From NCBI RefSeq assembly GCF_033558715.1, contig NZ_CP114606.1, positions 310,001-374,000 of the forward strand: a DNA stretch of 64,000 nucleotides, written 5' to 3'. Under the pieces are notes generated by a model. It was not told the DNA's origin. It saw nothing but the letters and a program-made list of their open reading frames with translations, and did no database searches. How positions within the stretch are numbered: position 1 is the first letter of the stretch; every line of letters begins with the position of its first letter. Both the position numbers and the translations under genes were made by a program. Of the stretch, positions 38,267-48,207 are shown one piece after another. Source of the DNA: Acinetobacter sp. YWS30-1 (GTDB lineage Bacteria > Pseudomonadota > Gammaproteobacteria > Pseudomonadales > Moraxellaceae).

Positions 38267-39163
38267 ATGAAAAAGATTAAATGTGCATTGATCGGTCCAG
38301 GTAATATTGGTACTGATTTGCTTTATAAACTGCAACGCAGCGAATGGTTAGAACCAGTATGGATGGTGGGGATTGACCCAACTTCTGAAGGTCTAGCACG
38401 TGCAGCAAAAATGGGTTTAAAAACCACTGCTGAAGGCGTAGACGGTTTGCTGCCTCACGTAGTTGAAGATGACATCAAAATCGCCTTCGATGCAACTTCT
38501 GCTTATGTACATGCTGAAAACAGCCGTAAGCTGAACGAACTTGGCGTGTTAATGATTGACTTAACACCAGCTGCAATTGGTCCTTACTGCGTACCACCTG
38601 TCAACCTTGAAGCATTGCTTGAACAAGGTGAAGTGCCAAACGTCAATATGGTAACTTGTGGCGGTCAGGCAACGATTCCTATGGTTGCAGCGATTTCTCG
38701 CGTTCAGCCTGTGAACTATGGCGAAATTATCGCAACTGTATCGACTAAATCAGTCGGTCCTGGTACGCGTAAAAACATCGACGAATTCACCCGTACTACT
38801 GCTGGTGCGATTGAGAAAGTGGGTGGCGCGAAACAAGGTAAAGCGATCATCATTATTAACCCTGCTGAGCCACCACTGATGATGCGTGACACTGTTCACT
38901 GTCTAGTAGAAGGTGAGCCAGATCAGGCAGCGATCACTGAATCTGTACATGCAATGATTAAAGAAGTTCAAAAATACGTACCAGGTTACAAACTGGTGAA
39001 TGGTCCAGTATTTGATGGCAACCGCGTATCGATCTTCCTTGAAGTTGAAGGTCTGGGTGACTTCCTGCCGAAATATGCAGGTAACCTCGACATTATGACT
39101 GCAGCAGCTGCACGTACCGCAGAAATGTTCGCAGAACGTGTTTTAAATGCAGTTGAAGCTTAA
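38267..39163 (+). CDS. mhpF: acetaldehyde dehydrogenase (acylating)
   Basis: MhpF oxidises acetaldehyde to acetyl-CoA with NAD and CoA. It works as a complex with the aldolase MhpE, which channels acetaldehyde. The NAD motif is [16 protein letters not shown]. The catalytic cysteine is in [21 protein letters not shown] at 38267 ([10 protein letters not shown]) fits the family; a TTG-type start further upstream overlaps mhpD needlessly. Predicted length is 298 residues, normal for DmpF/MhpF. Confidence 0.95.
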   Translation: MKKIKCALIGPGNIGTDLLYKLQRSEWLEPVWMVGIDPTSEGLARAAKMGLKTTAEGVDGLLPHVVEDDIKIAFDATSAYVHAENSRKLNELGVLMIDLTPAAIGPYCVPPVNLEALLEQGEVPNVNMVTCGGQATIPMVAAISRVQPVNYGEIIATVSTKSVGPGTRKNIDEFTRTTAGAIEKVGGAKQGKAIIIINPAEPPLMMRDTVHCLVEGEPDQAAITESVHAMIKEVQKYVPGYKLVNGPVFDGNRVSIFLEVEGLGDFLPKYAGNLDIMTAAAARTAEMFAERVLNAVEA

Positions 39164-39174
39164 GGAGCACCTTC

Positions 39175-40194
39175 ATGTCTAAGATTATTATTAATGATAT
39201 GACTTTACGTGATGGTATGCATCCCATGCGCCATCAAACTACACCTGAGCAAATGGTTGCGATTGCAACTGCTCTGGATGATGCAGGTGTACCGCTGATT
39301 GAAGTAACACACGGTGACGGCCTTGGCGGTAACTCTGTGAACTACGGTTTCGCAGCTGCAACTGATGAAGAATACCTGAAAGCGGTGATTCCAAACCTGA
39401 AACAAGCGAAAGTATCTGCACTTTTACTTCCTGGTATCGGTACGGTTGATCACCTGAAAATGGCGTATGATGTAGGTGTAGCAACCATCCGTGTTGCAAC
39501 TCACTCTACTGAAGCAGACGTTTCTGAACAGCACATTACTGCTGCTCGTAAACTGGGTATGGATACTGTGGGCTTCCTGATGATGGCACACATGGCTTCT
39601 CCAGAAAAACTGCTTGAAGAAGCGCAAAAAATGGTGTCTTACGGCGCCAACTGTATCTATGTAACTGACTCTGCAGGTTATATGCTGCCGCAAGACGTGA
39701 CTGACCGTGTTGGTATTTTACGTGCTAACTTAGGTTCAGACATCGAAATCGGTTTCCATGGTCACCATAACCTAGGTATGGGTGTTGCGAACTCTGTTTC
39801 AGCAGTGCAAGCAGGTGCAACACGTGTTGACTTGGCATCAGCTGGTCTGGGTGCTGGTGCAGGTAATACGCCACTTGAACTGTTTGTTGCGGTTGCCAAT
39901 CGTATGCAAATGGAAACTGGTGTTGACCTGTTTAAAGTACAAGACGTTGCAGAAGATCTGATCATTCCAATGATGACTCATCAGATCCGTGCGGACCGTG
40001 ATGCTGCAACTTTAGGTTATGCGGGTGTTTACTCTTCATTCCTGCTGTTCGCTAAACGTGCTGAAGCAAAATATGGCGTATCTGCTCGTGAAATTCTGCT
40101 TGAGCTTGGTCGTCGTGGCACCGTTGGTGGTCAGGAAGATATGATTGAAGATTTGGCATTGACTATGTCTAAAGCGAAAGAGCTTCAAGCTTAA
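39175..40194 (+). CDS. mhpE: 4-hydroxy-2-oxovalerate aldolase
   Basis: MhpE cleaves 4-hydroxy-2-oxovalerate to pyruvate and acetaldehyde. The HMGL-like TIM barrel begins [15 protein letters not shown], and [13 protein letters not shown] and [15 protein letters not shown] carry metal and substrate ligands. It has 339 residues, with AAGGAG before the ATG. Eleven bases separate it from mhpF. The terminator that followed it has been split by the IS4-family element. Confidence 0.95.
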   Translation: MSKIIINDMTLRDGMHPMRHQTTPEQMVAIATALDDAGVPLIEVTHGDGLGGNSVNYGFAAATDEEYLKAVIPNLKQAKVSALLLPGIGTVDHLKMAYDVGVATIRVATHSTEADVSEQHITAARKLGMDTVGFLMMAHMASPEKLLEEAQKMVSYGANCIYVTDSAGYMLPQDVTDRVGILRANLGSDIEIGFHGHHNLGMGVANSVSAVQAGATRVDLASAGLGAGAGNTPLELFVAVANRMQMETGVDLFKVQDVAEDLIIPMMTHQIRADRDAATLGYAGVYSSFLLFAKRAEAKYGVSAREILLELGRRGTVGGQEDMIEDLALTMSKAKELQA

Positions 40195-40222
40195 TAGTTA
40201 AAAGCTAAATTTTAAAAAAAGC

Positions 40223-40233
40223 GTCCGAAAGGG
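40223..40233. repeat. 11-bp target-site duplication, left copy
   Basis: GTCCGAAAGGG directly precedes the IS4-family element and is repeated at 41625-41635. It is the loop and part of both arms of a former terminator hairpin. Confidence 0.95.
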
Positions 40234-40237
40234 TAAT

Positions 40238-40270
40238 GCCAGTCAGTTAAGAGATTGACTGGCTTTTTCT
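40238..40270 (+). terminator. terminator at the IS4-family element end
   Basis: GCCAGTCA (in the terminal repeat, 40238-40245) pairs with an internal TGACTGGC, followed by TTTTTC. It should stop transcripts coming from mhpE and so replaces the terminator the element destroyed, while shielding the transposase gene from antisense read-in. Confidence 0.75.
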
Positions 40271-41581
40271 TGGGTATTTTTGAGGTTTTCCTTTTACAAC
40301 CCTTGGATAACTCCTCACTCTTCTCTCAGGTATAACATACCGATTAGATTTCTCCATTAAACTTTCCAGATGTTTGGGGAGATTACCTGCAGAAGCCAAA
40401 GAGTCGAATCTGAGTAAATTAAGAAGGGCAATAGATGCAATATGAAAACTGATTCTCAAAGGACTTACTTTAGCTCGTTGAGCCATATGTTTCATTTGTC
40501 GTCTCAGAACATTATAGGCAATCAAGACACCCCATAATTCTTGATAAATTAAGTCTGGTTGCTTGCTTCTTAAGAGCTTACCTTTCTGCAAATTGCTTTT
40601 AATTTCTCGGTAACACATTTCAATTTCCCAACGCTGAGCATATAACTTTGCCAAGGCTATAAGTGGGTATGTCTTTGAATCTAATAATGAAGTAATGTAA
40701 CGTCTGATTTTTCCTGCCTGCTCAACTTCAATCAAACGTGCCTCCCAATAATCCCCTAACGTTGGGTTAAGCTTCTTGGCTCTAGGTGATATTGGCATCC
40801 TGATATGAAAATCATGTGGGGAATTCCGTTTAATAATTTCATAACGTAAATTATCTTTTGCTCGCATCAGCCAATGACTTGATTCTGCACGTGTTTGCCA
40901 CCCTATTAGAAAATCAGCAGAGAAATAAGCTCGATCAAATAATGTAATACTTTGTGCTGGAGGAGATAATTGATTTGCTAATGTGAGTTCACCCTGATCC
41001 ATACTGCCTATTTGGGCATCTATGATTTCATGGGTATTGGTATTGACTAGGCACGTGGCTCTCACTTGTGGGTAAGGTGCTACAGCAGTTTTACCTTTAG
41101 ATGAGCCAAAATGATTAAAGTTCTCTTCGGTCAGCGGCATAGACCAAACCACCCCATCAACAGCACATATGCTAAGTCCTTGAAAGTTTGAATATTGTTG
41201 CTGTGTTTCATCAAACCATGCTTGGCTGAGCAGAGAGAATAAGGTACTTAAAGGCTCTTGTCCTAAACGTTGTCGTGCTTGGACTGCTGCACTAGGAACA
41301 CAATATTCTGTTGTACCAAACACGAGGTTTAATTGCTCTACAACATAGCTGATGGGTTGATTTCGAAACAAGGCAAGCCCAATAACAAGCCAAACCACAT
41401 GCTCAGCAGGTAATTTTCTCCTTCTGATTGATGCCTTACCTGTTTGATGCAGGCTTGTTTCAATCCAATTTAAATCAATAAGTTCACAAAAATGGTTGAG
41501 TGATGGGAGAGAATGTTCAAGAGTGGATTCTAAATGTTCAGATAAAGACATAAAAAAATGAGCGTATTTACATACACTCAT
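40247..41581 (-). CDS. IS4-family transposase
   Basis: This 444-residue transposase has the IS4-group architecture: KLPAEHVVWLVIGLALFRNQ near the N-terminus, catalytic Asp in CAVDGVVWSMP and TLFDRAYFSADF, and the Y-R-E-K signature in RWEIEMCYREIKSNLQKGKL. It ends SYPRVVKGKPQKYPRKS like IS4 itself. The start may be ATG 41551 (MSLSEHLEST), ten codons inside the longest frame. Intact, so possibly mobile. Confidence 0.93.
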   Translation of the reverse strand: MSVCKYAHFFMSLSEHLESTLEHSLPSLNHFCELIDLNWIETSLHQTGKASIRRRKLPAEHVVWLVIGLALFRNQPISYVVEQLNLVFGTTEYCVPSAAVQARQRLGQEPLSTLFSLLSQAWFDETQQQYSNFQGLSICAVDGVVWSMPLTEENFNHFGSSKGKTAVAPYPQVRATCLVNTNTHEIIDAQIGSMDQGELTLANQLSPPAQSITLFDRAYFSADFLIGWQTRAESSHWLMRAKDNLRYEIIKRNSPHDFHIRMPISPRAKKLNPTLGDYWEARLIEVEQAGKIRRYITSLLDSKTYPLIALAKLYAQRWEIEMCYREIKSNLQKGKLLRSKQPDLIYQELWGVLIAYNVLRRQMKHMAQRAKVSPLRISFHIASIALLNLLRFDSLASAGNLPKHLESLMEKSNRYVIPERRVRSYPRVVKGKPQKYPRKSQSIS

Positions 41582-41624
41582 TTTTACTACATTTTACTAA
41601 AATTTGCTTAACTGACTGGCATTA

Positions 41625-42011
41625 GTCCGAAAGGGCGCTTTTTTATTTATTTGAATAAAATGAATAAGATATTAAAACGATAGAATAAGATATTTTAATT
41701 ATTACTATTTATTTTAAGAAAATAATCAAACACATTTCCTTAAACATAAAAACGATAAATAAAAAGTTATTTTTAAATTATAAAAAAATAATGGCTGTTT
41801 ATATAAGAGAAAACATGGATTTATATTGATTATCTGGTTAATTTTTTATTTTAGTTAATTGTTTATAAATATAAGTCTTTTTCAAATTTCAGCATACTTA
41901 TTCTATCTATAGAGATTAATAGAAAAATTTTAATACTGTAGTCGGATTTTTAAAAAAAATAGAGTTGAGCATGATAGCGGCATAGCTTAATTTGATTACT
42001 AGGAATAAGCC
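41625..42011. other. target duplication and AT-rich region before the porin gene
   Basis: Begins with the right copy of GTCCGAAAGGG (41625-41635) and the orphaned right arm and T-run of the old mhpE terminator (CGCTTTTTT). The rest is extremely AT-rich and must contain the porin promoter. I see no ORF and no clear operator. Confidence 0.5.
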
Positions 42012-43286
42012 ATGCGTCGTCAAAACTTATGGATAGCAATGCTTGCTGCAACAGCAAGTTTAGGAACAACTGCAGCGAATGCAGATTTTATTGACGATAG
42101 TAATGTCCAGCTTAAATTTAAAAACTTTTATCTAGATCGTCAGTATCAAGATGATTTTTCTTCACGTAATTGGGGTTCTTGGTCACAAGGCGTGACTTTG
42201 GATGCGAAATCAGGCTATCACGATATCGGTGGTGGGGTACAGGTTGGTGCAGATGTTCTGGTTCAACATGCAGTTAAACTCAAAGGCCGTGATCAAAATC
42301 CGGATTGGGTGTTGCCTCATGATGGTAAAGAATCTAAAGATCATTTTGGTAAAGTTGGCGCAACCTTAAAAGCTAAAGTTTCTGAGACTGAGCTGAAAGT
42401 GGGTGAGTTATTGCCTGTATCTCCAGTGCTAGTATTTGATCCATCTCGTCAGCTCATCACTACTTATAGCGGTGCATGGTTAGAATCTAAAGAGATTAAA
42501 GATACCAAACTGACTTTGGCTTATATTGATAAAATTAATAATCGTTACGACAATCAGTTCCGTGATTTAGCTTTATTTTCTCCAGGTAGAACTTTACCTG
42601 ATGGTAGACAAGGTCATTATGACTTAGGTCCTGAATCTGATGGTATGTGGATTGCCGGTGTAGATCACCAGTTCACGCCTGAAATTGGTGGTAGCTACTG
42701 GTATGCAGATGTTCAAGACATCTACCAACAGCATTACTTGGGTGTGAATTACAAAACTGCGCTAGGCGAAAAAACCAAATTAGATAGCCATGTGCGTTAT
42801 TTTGATAACTCAGATTCAGGTGACAAACTGTATGGTGATATTGATAATCAGGCATTGTCAGTAGGGGCAAAAGTTAATCATGGTGCGCATACCGTAGGTC
42901 TGGGTTATCAGCAAATGTTTGGTGATACTGCATTTCCAACACTCGGTGGCTGGGTGCCGCAGCCTTATCTGGTGAACTGGGGCGTTGCAACCTTTACTGC
43001 ACTAGAAGAAAAGTCATGGAATGTTTCTTATGGCTATGACTTCTCTGAAATGGGTGCCAAAGGATTAAACGCAACTGCGGTTTATTTCAAAGGTTATGAT
43101 GCTCAATCAGGTGATCAAAACTTTAATACTGATGAGTTAAATCTGATTGCGAATTACACTGTTCCAGAGGGTAAGTTAAAAGGATTAGGCATTCAAGCGA
43201 TGTATATCGATGTGAATTTTGCTAATCCTACTAAACCAGATCTTCAAGAATACCGCGTAGCGACGACTTATACCCATAAATTCTAA
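42012..43286 (+). CDS. OprD-family outer-membrane porin
   Basis: This 424-residue beta-barrel precursor has a signal peptide cleaved after TAANA (about residue 24) and ends in a C-terminal aromatic (HKF), as outer-membrane proteins do. OprD-family features include the N-terminal FKNFYLDRQYQDD with SWSQGVTLDAKSGY and repeated barrel strands. OprD porins admit small carboxylates, and its place between mhp gene groups suggests uptake of phenylpropionate or cinnamate. GGAAT precedes the ATG. It ends at a strong terminator. Confidence 0.9.
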   Translation: MRRQNLWIAMLAATASLGTTAANADFIDDSNVQLKFKNFYLDRQYQDDFSSRNWGSWSQGVTLDAKSGYHDIGGGVQVGADVLVQHAVKLKGRDQNPDWVLPHDGKESKDHFGKVGATLKAKVSETELKVGELLPVSPVLVFDPSRQLITTYSGAWLESKEIKDTKLTLAYIDKINNRYDNQFRDLALFSPGRTLPDGRQGHYDLGPESDGMWIAGVDHQFTPEIGGSYWYADVQDIYQQHYLGVNYKTALGEKTKLDSHVRYFDNSDSGDKLYGDIDNQALSVGAKVNHGAHTVGLGYQQMFGDTAFPTLGGWVPQPYLVNWGVATFTALEEKSWNVSYGYDFSEMGAKGLNATAVYFKGYDAQSGDQNFNTDELNLIANYTVPEGKLKGLGIQAMYIDVNFANPTKPDLQEYRVATTYTHKF

Positions 43287-43304
43287 GTTAAGCGCATTTT
43301 AAGG

Positions 43305-43332
43305 GCAGTCAGTATTCTGACTGCTTTTTTTT
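43305..43332 (+). terminator. terminator of the porin gene
   Basis: Stem GCAGTCA / TGACTGC with a short loop and eight T. Confidence 0.9.
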
Positions 43333-43569
43333 GAGTTAAGAACTTAATCAAAGCCTTAAATTAAACAGGGTTTTAAATTTAAAATAATTAATTAAAACAA
43401 ATACTTAAATAATATATTTTTTGTAGTATGCAATCGTAATTTTATATCAGTTGAAGACAGTAGAGCGGTTAATATAAGACGGTAAAAAGATCATTTTTAA
43501 TGAGTCAACTTGACGTCGAGTTCTCGTCATCGAGGAACACGCAAGCAAGAAACTGTAAGAGGAATCATG

Positions 43570-44430
43570 ATGAGCACTGTTCAAATCCCTGATTATAAAA
43601 CAGATCCTTTCTTCGGCTTAGAAGACAAATGGATTGAAACTGCAGAAGGTGAGTTGACTCACTACCATGAAATTGGTGAAGGTACGCCTATTCTGTTCCT
43701 GCACGGTTCAGGTACGGGTGTGTCTGCTGCTGCAAACTGGTGGTTAAACCTACCTTCAATTGGTGAACAAGCACGTTGTATCGCAATCGATACCATTGGT
43801 TATGGTCAAACTGTGGTTGCACCAGGTACTGCTTATGGTATCCGTGCATGGGTCGATCACGCTGTACGTACTTTAGACGCTTTAGGTATCGAAAAAACCT
43901 GGTTAGTGGGTAACTCGTTGGGTGGCTGGTTGGCATTCCAGTTGGCACTTGATTATCCTGAACGTGTTCTAGGTATCGTGTCTATGGGTACTGGCGGTGC
44001 AAAACAGACTGCTGCACTAAAAGCACATGCAAACCCTGTATTAACTGAAGAAGGCATCAAGAAAACACTTTCTATGTTTGTCGTGAACAAAGACCTGATC
44101 ACTGACGAACTGGTGAAAGTACGTTTTGCTTCTGCTGCAAATGACTATGCATCAAATCGTTTGATGGATGTAGTGGGCGCACGTGACCGTGACCGTTTCG
44201 AATTCCCGTTAGACTTCGAAAAAATGAAAGACATCACTGTACCTGTATTATTGATTCATGGTACTCAAGACGTGGTCATTCCGGTTTCTCGTACTTGGGA
44301 CATCCTGAACATCGTGCCAAATGCTGATGCACACATCTTCAGTCAATGTGGTCACTGGTCTCAAGTTGAAAAATCAGATGAGTTCAACACTGTGATCAAA
44401 AATTACCTGGCTGTACACGGCGTAAAATAA
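43570..44430 (+). CDS. mhpC: 2-hydroxy-6-oxonona-2,4-dienedioate hydrolase (alpha/beta hydrolase)
   Basis: MhpC cleaves the C-C bond of the meta-ring-fission product, releasing succinate (from phenylpropionate) or fumarate (from cinnamate) and 2-hydroxypentadienoate. The oxyanion region is FLHGSGTGVSAAANW, the nucleophile serine is in LVGNSLGGWLAFQLAL, Asp in IHGTQDVVIPVSR and His in FSQCGHWSQVEK. ATG 43570 (MSTVQIPD) follows AGAGGA by six bases; an adjacent ATG at 43567 and a longer frame from 43510 are less likely. Separately transcribed from the porin gene by a terminator. Confidence 0.92.
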   Translation: MSTVQIPDYKTDPFFGLEDKWIETAEGELTHYHEIGEGTPILFLHGSGTGVSAAANWWLNLPSIGEQARCIAIDTIGYGQTVVAPGTAYGIRAWVDHAVRTLDALGIEKTWLVGNSLGGWLAFQLALDYPERVLGIVSMGTGGAKQTAALKAHANPVLTEEGIKKTLSMFVVNKDLITDELVKVRFASAANDYASNRLMDVVGARDRDRFEFPLDFEKMKDITVPVLLIHGTQDVVIPVSRTWDILNIVPNADAHIFSQCGHWSQVEKSDEFNTVIKNYLAVHGVK

Positions 44431-44444
44431 GTCGTACTCAGTTT

Positions 44445-44476
44445 AAAAAAGGATGGCTTCGGTCATCCTTTTTTTC
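44445..44476 (+). terminator. terminator of mhpC
   Basis: Stem AAAAAAGGATG with TTCG-type loop and CATCCTTTTTTT, with a long T-run. Confidence 0.88.
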
Positions 44477-44750
44477 TTTCTAAAATATTAGATTTACAGC
44501 TGCCAAATGAACACCATTTCATTCAGTGAGTTTTTTAAACATTTTTAATGCTTTTTAGCTATTAATCAGAATTTCAAAAATTAAAAATGGGCCCTAGACT
44601 TCTTATTAGACTTAAGTTGTAAAAGAAGCCTAATTTGAGCAAAAATTAAACCTAATAAGCCATGGTCGGAGATGTTGGAAGCCAAGCTAGATGTGGTCTG
44701 TCATAGGAAAAATGAATATAAAATGAAATTTTGATCAGAAAAAATAAAAA
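44477..44750. other. AT-rich spacer between mhpC and hcaR terminators
   Basis: No ORF, RNA gene or repeat that I can support. It lies between two convergent transcription units. Confidence 0.4.
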
Positions 44751-44790
44751 CAAAAAAGCACACGTATTCTCAGAGGAAATTACGTGTGCT
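44751..44790 (-). terminator. terminator of hcaR
   Basis: 10-bp stem AGCACACGTA / TACGTGTGCT with a 14-base loop; on the minus strand it runs into six U. Confidence 0.85.
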
Positions 44791-44807
44791 GCTATAAAAA
44801 TAGAAAA

Positions 44808-45716
44808 TTAATGTGGTTCGTCGCGGTTAATGTCTAGGTAGAATACGCGAGTCAGGAGTTCCAGGAACTTCTTCACTGCGACTGAATTACTATCCTTGCG
44901 ATAGCTAACATAAAGATCTAAAAAGGGAAGTTCTACATCTAGCGGGCGGATTACAGTATTGTTCATGGTCAATGGTGCGATATAGCCTGGCAGAATGGCA
45001 CAGCCCAAGCCCATTCCAATCGAGTTGATATTGAACAGGATATTATCCGCCTTTTGCACAATATTAAGCTCAATGCCATTGGTCTTGGCAAATTCCATAA
45101 TCGTATTGTGCAGGGTGAGTGACTGTTCTGCAGATGGAATAATAAAATCTATACCATTCAGTAATTTAACTGGAATACGGTCGTATTTCGCTAAAGGATG
45201 ATCCTTCGGCAAAATGAAGATCAATGGCTCACGAATCACAAACTGGCTTTCAATTTCATCACTATGGAAATTGTGACGGGTAAAGGTCAGATCCAGTTCG
45301 CCTTTCTTCAATAATCGCATTTGCTCATTATTGTTCAGACTGAGCAATTCAATTTTTAAATCAGGGTTTTGCACGCGCAGATTCGGCAGGATATACGGGA
45401 AGATTTTCATTTCCGCGACAGGGACGAAACCGATGCGTAGCATCTGCTGCTTGGCTTGTGAGACCTGACGGGCCATGGCAATCGCCTTATCAGCTTGTGC
45501 CAGCGTCAGGCGGGCCTGTTCTAGGAATACAGCACCTTCTTCGGTCAGTTCGACTTTACGCTTGGTACGGTGTAGCAGTTTGACACCGACATCTTCTTCC
45601 AAATCTTTGATTTGCTGACTAAGTGATGGCTGAGCCGTGTAAAGTTTGAGTGCTGCCTTACTGAAGTTGAGTTCTTCAGCCACAGTAATGAAGTAGCGGA
45701 GGTGTCGTAATTCCAT
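44808..45716 (-). CDS. hcaR: LysR-family regulator, HcaR-like
   Basis: This 302-residue LysR regulator has its winged helix at the N-terminus (MELRHLRYFITVAEELNFSK, then TAQPSLSQQIKDLEEDVGVK) and a periplasmic-binding-like effector domain (about 90-295). It reads like E. coli HcaR along much of its length (RIGFVPVAEMK, MGLGCAILPGYIAP). HcaR activates hca genes in response to phenylpropionate or cinnamate. It is divergent from hcaE, the standard arrangement for a LysR regulator and its target. Confidence 0.87.
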   Translation of the reverse strand: MELRHLRYFITVAEELNFSKAALKLYTAQPSLSQQIKDLEEDVGVKLLHRTKRKVELTEEGAVFLEQARLTLAQADKAIAMARQVSQAKQQMLRIGFVPVAEMKIFPYILPNLRVQNPDLKIELLSLNNNEQMRLLKKGELDLTFTRHNFHSDEIESQFVIREPLIFILPKDHPLAKYDRIPVKLLNGIDFIIPSAEQSLTLHNTIMEFAKTNGIELNIVQKADNILFNINSIGMGLGCAILPGYIAPLTMNNTVIRPLDVELPFLDLYVSYRKDSNSVAVKKFLELLTRVFYLDINRDEPH

Positions 45717-45808
45717 ATCATCAGCCCGTCGAGTAATCCAAAAAATGTCTTACTATAATTTCAGAAGAGTATAATCTATAAACAACTATGTCGTGAAGAT
45801 TATTTTGT

Positions 45809-45825
45809 CATTTAGAAAGTAAATG
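45809..45825. promoter_or_regulatory. candidate HcaR operator (LysR box)
   Basis: Perfect inverted repeat CATTTA-GAAAG-TAAATG between divergent hcaR and hcaE. It contains the LysR T-N11-A core (TTTAGAAAGTAAA). It lies about 170 bases upstream of the hcaE ATG. Binding is inferred only. Confidence 0.4.
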
Positions 45826-45996
45826 CTTTGGAGGGATTGATTAGTGTTTTAATATAAAAATACACGCCTAGAATAATTGCTTAAAACTATTAATTGAAAC
45901 AAAAAAAATATTTCCCCAAAACCGCCCTAAAATCCATCATCGTTGAAAAGTTGAGTCTATTACTTTGTGCCATAACTGGTCACAGGAGAGCTTTTC

Positions 45997-47364
45997 ATGA
46001 GTGGAAAAATTGATGTGCGCGAAATCGACGCTTTAGTCGATGCACAAAATGGACGTATCACGCCATCTATCTATACAGATCCTGACATTTACGAATTAGA
46101 ACTTGAACGTGTCTTCGGTCGTACATGGTTATTCCTTTGCCATGAAAGCCAAATTCCTAAGGCTGGCGATTTCTTCAATACCTACATGGGTGAAGATCCA
46201 ATCATCGTGGCACGCCAAAAAGATGGCTCAATCAAAGCATTCTTAAACCAATGCCGTCACCGTTCTATGCGCGTAAGCTTCGCAGACTGTGGTAACACAC
46301 GTGCGTTCACTTGCCCATACCACGGCTGGTCATACGGTATTGACGGTTCTCTAAAAGACATCCCGCTTGAAGATCGTGCTTACCCACATGGTGCATGTAA
46401 AGAACAATGGGGTCTGGTAGAAGTTAACCGTGTTAAATCATACAAAGGCCTGATTTTCGGATGCTGGGATGAAACTACGCCAGATCTAGAAGAATACATG
46501 GGCGATATCGCTTGGTACCTGGACGGTGTTGTCGATCGTCGTGAAGGCGGTACTGTGATCGTGGGTGGTGTACACAAATGGGAAATCGAGTGTAACTGGA
46601 AATTTGCAGCTGAACAGTTCGCATCTGACCAATACCACGCGTTGTTCTCTCACGCATCTGCAATTCAGGTACTTGGTGCAAAACCAGACGACGAATCTTC
46701 TAAGAAATTAGGTGCTGCACAAACTGCTCGTCCAGTTTGGGAAACTGCGAAAGACGCGATCCAATACGGTTCACGTGGTCACGGTTCAGGCTTCTTCTTC
46801 ACAGAGAAACCAGATGCAAACGTATGGGTTGACGGTGAAGTAGCGAACTACTTCCGTGAAACTTACGAAGAAGTGAAAGAACGCCTAGGTGAAACTCGTG
46901 CGCTTCGTTTAGCGGGTCACAACACCATGTTCCCTACATTGTCTTGGTTGAACGGTACTGCGACTCTTCGTGTATGGCACCCACGTGGTCCAAACAAAAC
47001 TGAAGTTTGGGCATTCTGTATCTGTGATGCGGACGCACCAGAAGATGTACAAGCAGCATTTGAACGTTCTGCAACTCGTGCCTTCGGTCCTGCAGGCTTC
47101 CTGGAGCAAGATGACTCTGAAAACTGGATCGAAATCCAAAAAGTTTTACGTGGTTACAAAGCGCGTCAAAACAAACTCATTATGGAAATGGGTAAAGGTA
47201 ACGAGAAAGTACGTGAAGATGGTATCCCGGGTATCACTAACTATATTTTCTCTGAAACTGCAGCACGTGGTATGTACCGCCGTTGGGCAGATTTATTGAT
47301 TCATGAAAAATGGGAAGACGTTGAAGCTGCGGCTGACGAATATGAGAAGGAGCTTATGAAATGA
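45997..47364 (+). CDS. hcaE: 3-phenylpropionate/cinnamate dioxygenase, alpha subunit
   Basis: HcaE is the catalytic large subunit of the Rieske dioxygenase that puts two hydroxyls on the ring to give the cis-dihydrodiol. The Rieske centre is Cys86-X-His88 and Cys106-X2-His109 ([10 protein letters not shown]). The mononuclear iron site lies around residues 208-220 ([12 protein letters not shown]). 455 residues. CAGGAGAG precedes the ATG. The stop overlaps the hcaF start by four bases (ATGA). First gene of hcaEFCB-mhpB-hcaD. Confidence 0.95.
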   Translation: MSGKIDVREIDALVDAQNGRITPSIYTDPDIYELELERVFGRTWLFLCHESQIPKAGDFFNTYMGEDPIIVARQKDGSIKAFLNQCRHRSMRVSFADCGNTRAFTCPYHGWSYGIDGSLKDIPLEDRAYPHGACKEQWGLVEVNRVKSYKGLIFGCWDETTPDLEEYMGDIAWYLDGVVDRREGGTVIVGGVHKWEIECNWKFAAEQFASDQYHALFSHASAIQVLGAKPDDESSKKLGAAQTARPVWETAKDAIQYGSRGHGSGFFFTEKPDANVWVDGEVANYFRETYEEVKERLGETRALRLAGHNTMFPTLSWLNGTATLRVWHPRGPNKTEVWAFCICDADAPEDVQAAFERSATRAFGPAGFLEQDDSENWIEIQKVLRGYKARQNKLIMEMGKGNEKVREDGIPGITNYIFSETAARGMYRRWADLLIHEKWEDVEAAADEYEKELMK

Positions 47365-47879
47365 GTCAAATCAGTTTAGAACTTCATCACCAAATTAGTC
47401 AGTTCCTGTATCAAGAAGCCAAGCTTCTTGATGACTGGAAATTCCGCGAGTGGTTAGACACGCTAGCTGAAGATATTTCTTACACGCTACGTACTACACC
47501 AAACGCTCAAACGCGTGACCGTCGTCGTTCAGTTGAACCACCTACTACCTGGGTATTCAACGATACGAAAGATCTTCTGGAACGTCGTGTTGCACGTCTG
47601 GAAACTGGTATGGCTTGGGCTGAAGAGCCTCCATCACGTACTACTCACATGGTGAGCAACGTGATTGTTGAGCCGACTGAAGTTGAAGGCGAATACGATG
47701 TATACGTGACATACCTACTGTACCGTACTCAGAAAGAGAAAGACGTTACGATTTACTGTGGTAAACGTCATGACAAGATCCGCAAAGTTGAAGGCGGCCT
47801 GGGCTTCCAGATCTTCAACCGTAAGATCACGCTTGACCAAGTTACCTATAACTCACATAACCTGAGTGTGTTCTTCTAA
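47361..47879 (+). CDS. hcaF: 3-phenylpropionate/cinnamate dioxygenase, beta subunit
   Basis: This 172-residue small subunit of the ring-hydroxylating oxygenase forms the alpha3-beta3 hexamer with HcaE and has a structural role. It shows the family cone-like fold pattern, for example [20 protein letters not shown] near the N-terminus and the [15 protein letters not shown] strand pair. It overlaps hcaE by four bases and hcaC by one base, indicating tight translational coupling. Confidence 0.94.
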   Translation: MSQISLELHHQISQFLYQEAKLLDDWKFREWLDTLAEDISYTLRTTPNAQTRDRRRSVEPPTTWVFNDTKDLLERRVARLETGMAWAEEPPSRTTHMVSNVIVEPTEVEGEYDVYVTYLLYRTQKEKDVTIYCGKRHDKIRKVEGGLGFQIFNRKITLDQVTYNSHNLSVFF

Positions 47880-48205
47880 TGAATAAGATTTTTGTTTGCC
47901 AAGTTGACGAATTAGACGAAGGCGAAGCGTTAAAAGTGGATTGCGGCGTAAACGGTATCGAAGCGCTTGCAGTATTCAACAACGGTGGCGAATTCTTCGC
48001 AATGAACGACCGCTGTTCACACGGTAATGCTTCTATGTCTGAAGGCTACCTTGAAGACGACGGTACAGTGGAATGTCCACTTCATGCAGCTCGTTTCTGT
48101 TTGAAAACAGGTCAGGCACTTTGCTTACCAGCAACTGACCCAATTCAAACATTCCCAGTTGTACTTGAAGATGGTGCGTTATACGTAGAGATGGCAGGAG
48201 AGTAA
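47879..48205 (+). CDS. hcaC: dioxygenase Rieske-type ferredoxin
   Basis: HcaC carries electrons from HcaD to the dioxygenase. The 108 residues form one Rieske domain with Cys46-X-His48 (CSHG) and Cys66-X2-His69 (CPLH). Such small ferredoxins are soluble. It begins at the TAATG overlap with hcaF and ends two bases before hcaB. Confidence 0.95.
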   Translation: MNKIFVCQVDELDEGEALKVDCGVNGIEALAVFNNGGEFFAMNDRCSHGNASMSEGYLEDDGTVECPLHAARFCLKTGQALCLPATDPIQTFPVVLEDGALYVEMAGE

Positions 48206-48207
48206 TC

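Larger units (their letters stand above)
40234..41624 (-). mobile_element. IS4-family insertion sequence, complete (1391 bp)
   Basis: Perfect 18-bp terminal inverted repeats TAATGCCAGTCAGTTAAG at both ends, an 11-bp target duplication GTCCGAAAGGG and one intact transposase. All match the IS4 family (IS4 group). Removing the element and one duplication restores a hairpin AAGCGTCC-GAAA-GGGCGCTT followed by T's, the ancestral mhpE terminator. I cannot name the isoform. The complete duplication suggests a fairly recent insertion. Confidence 0.95.
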
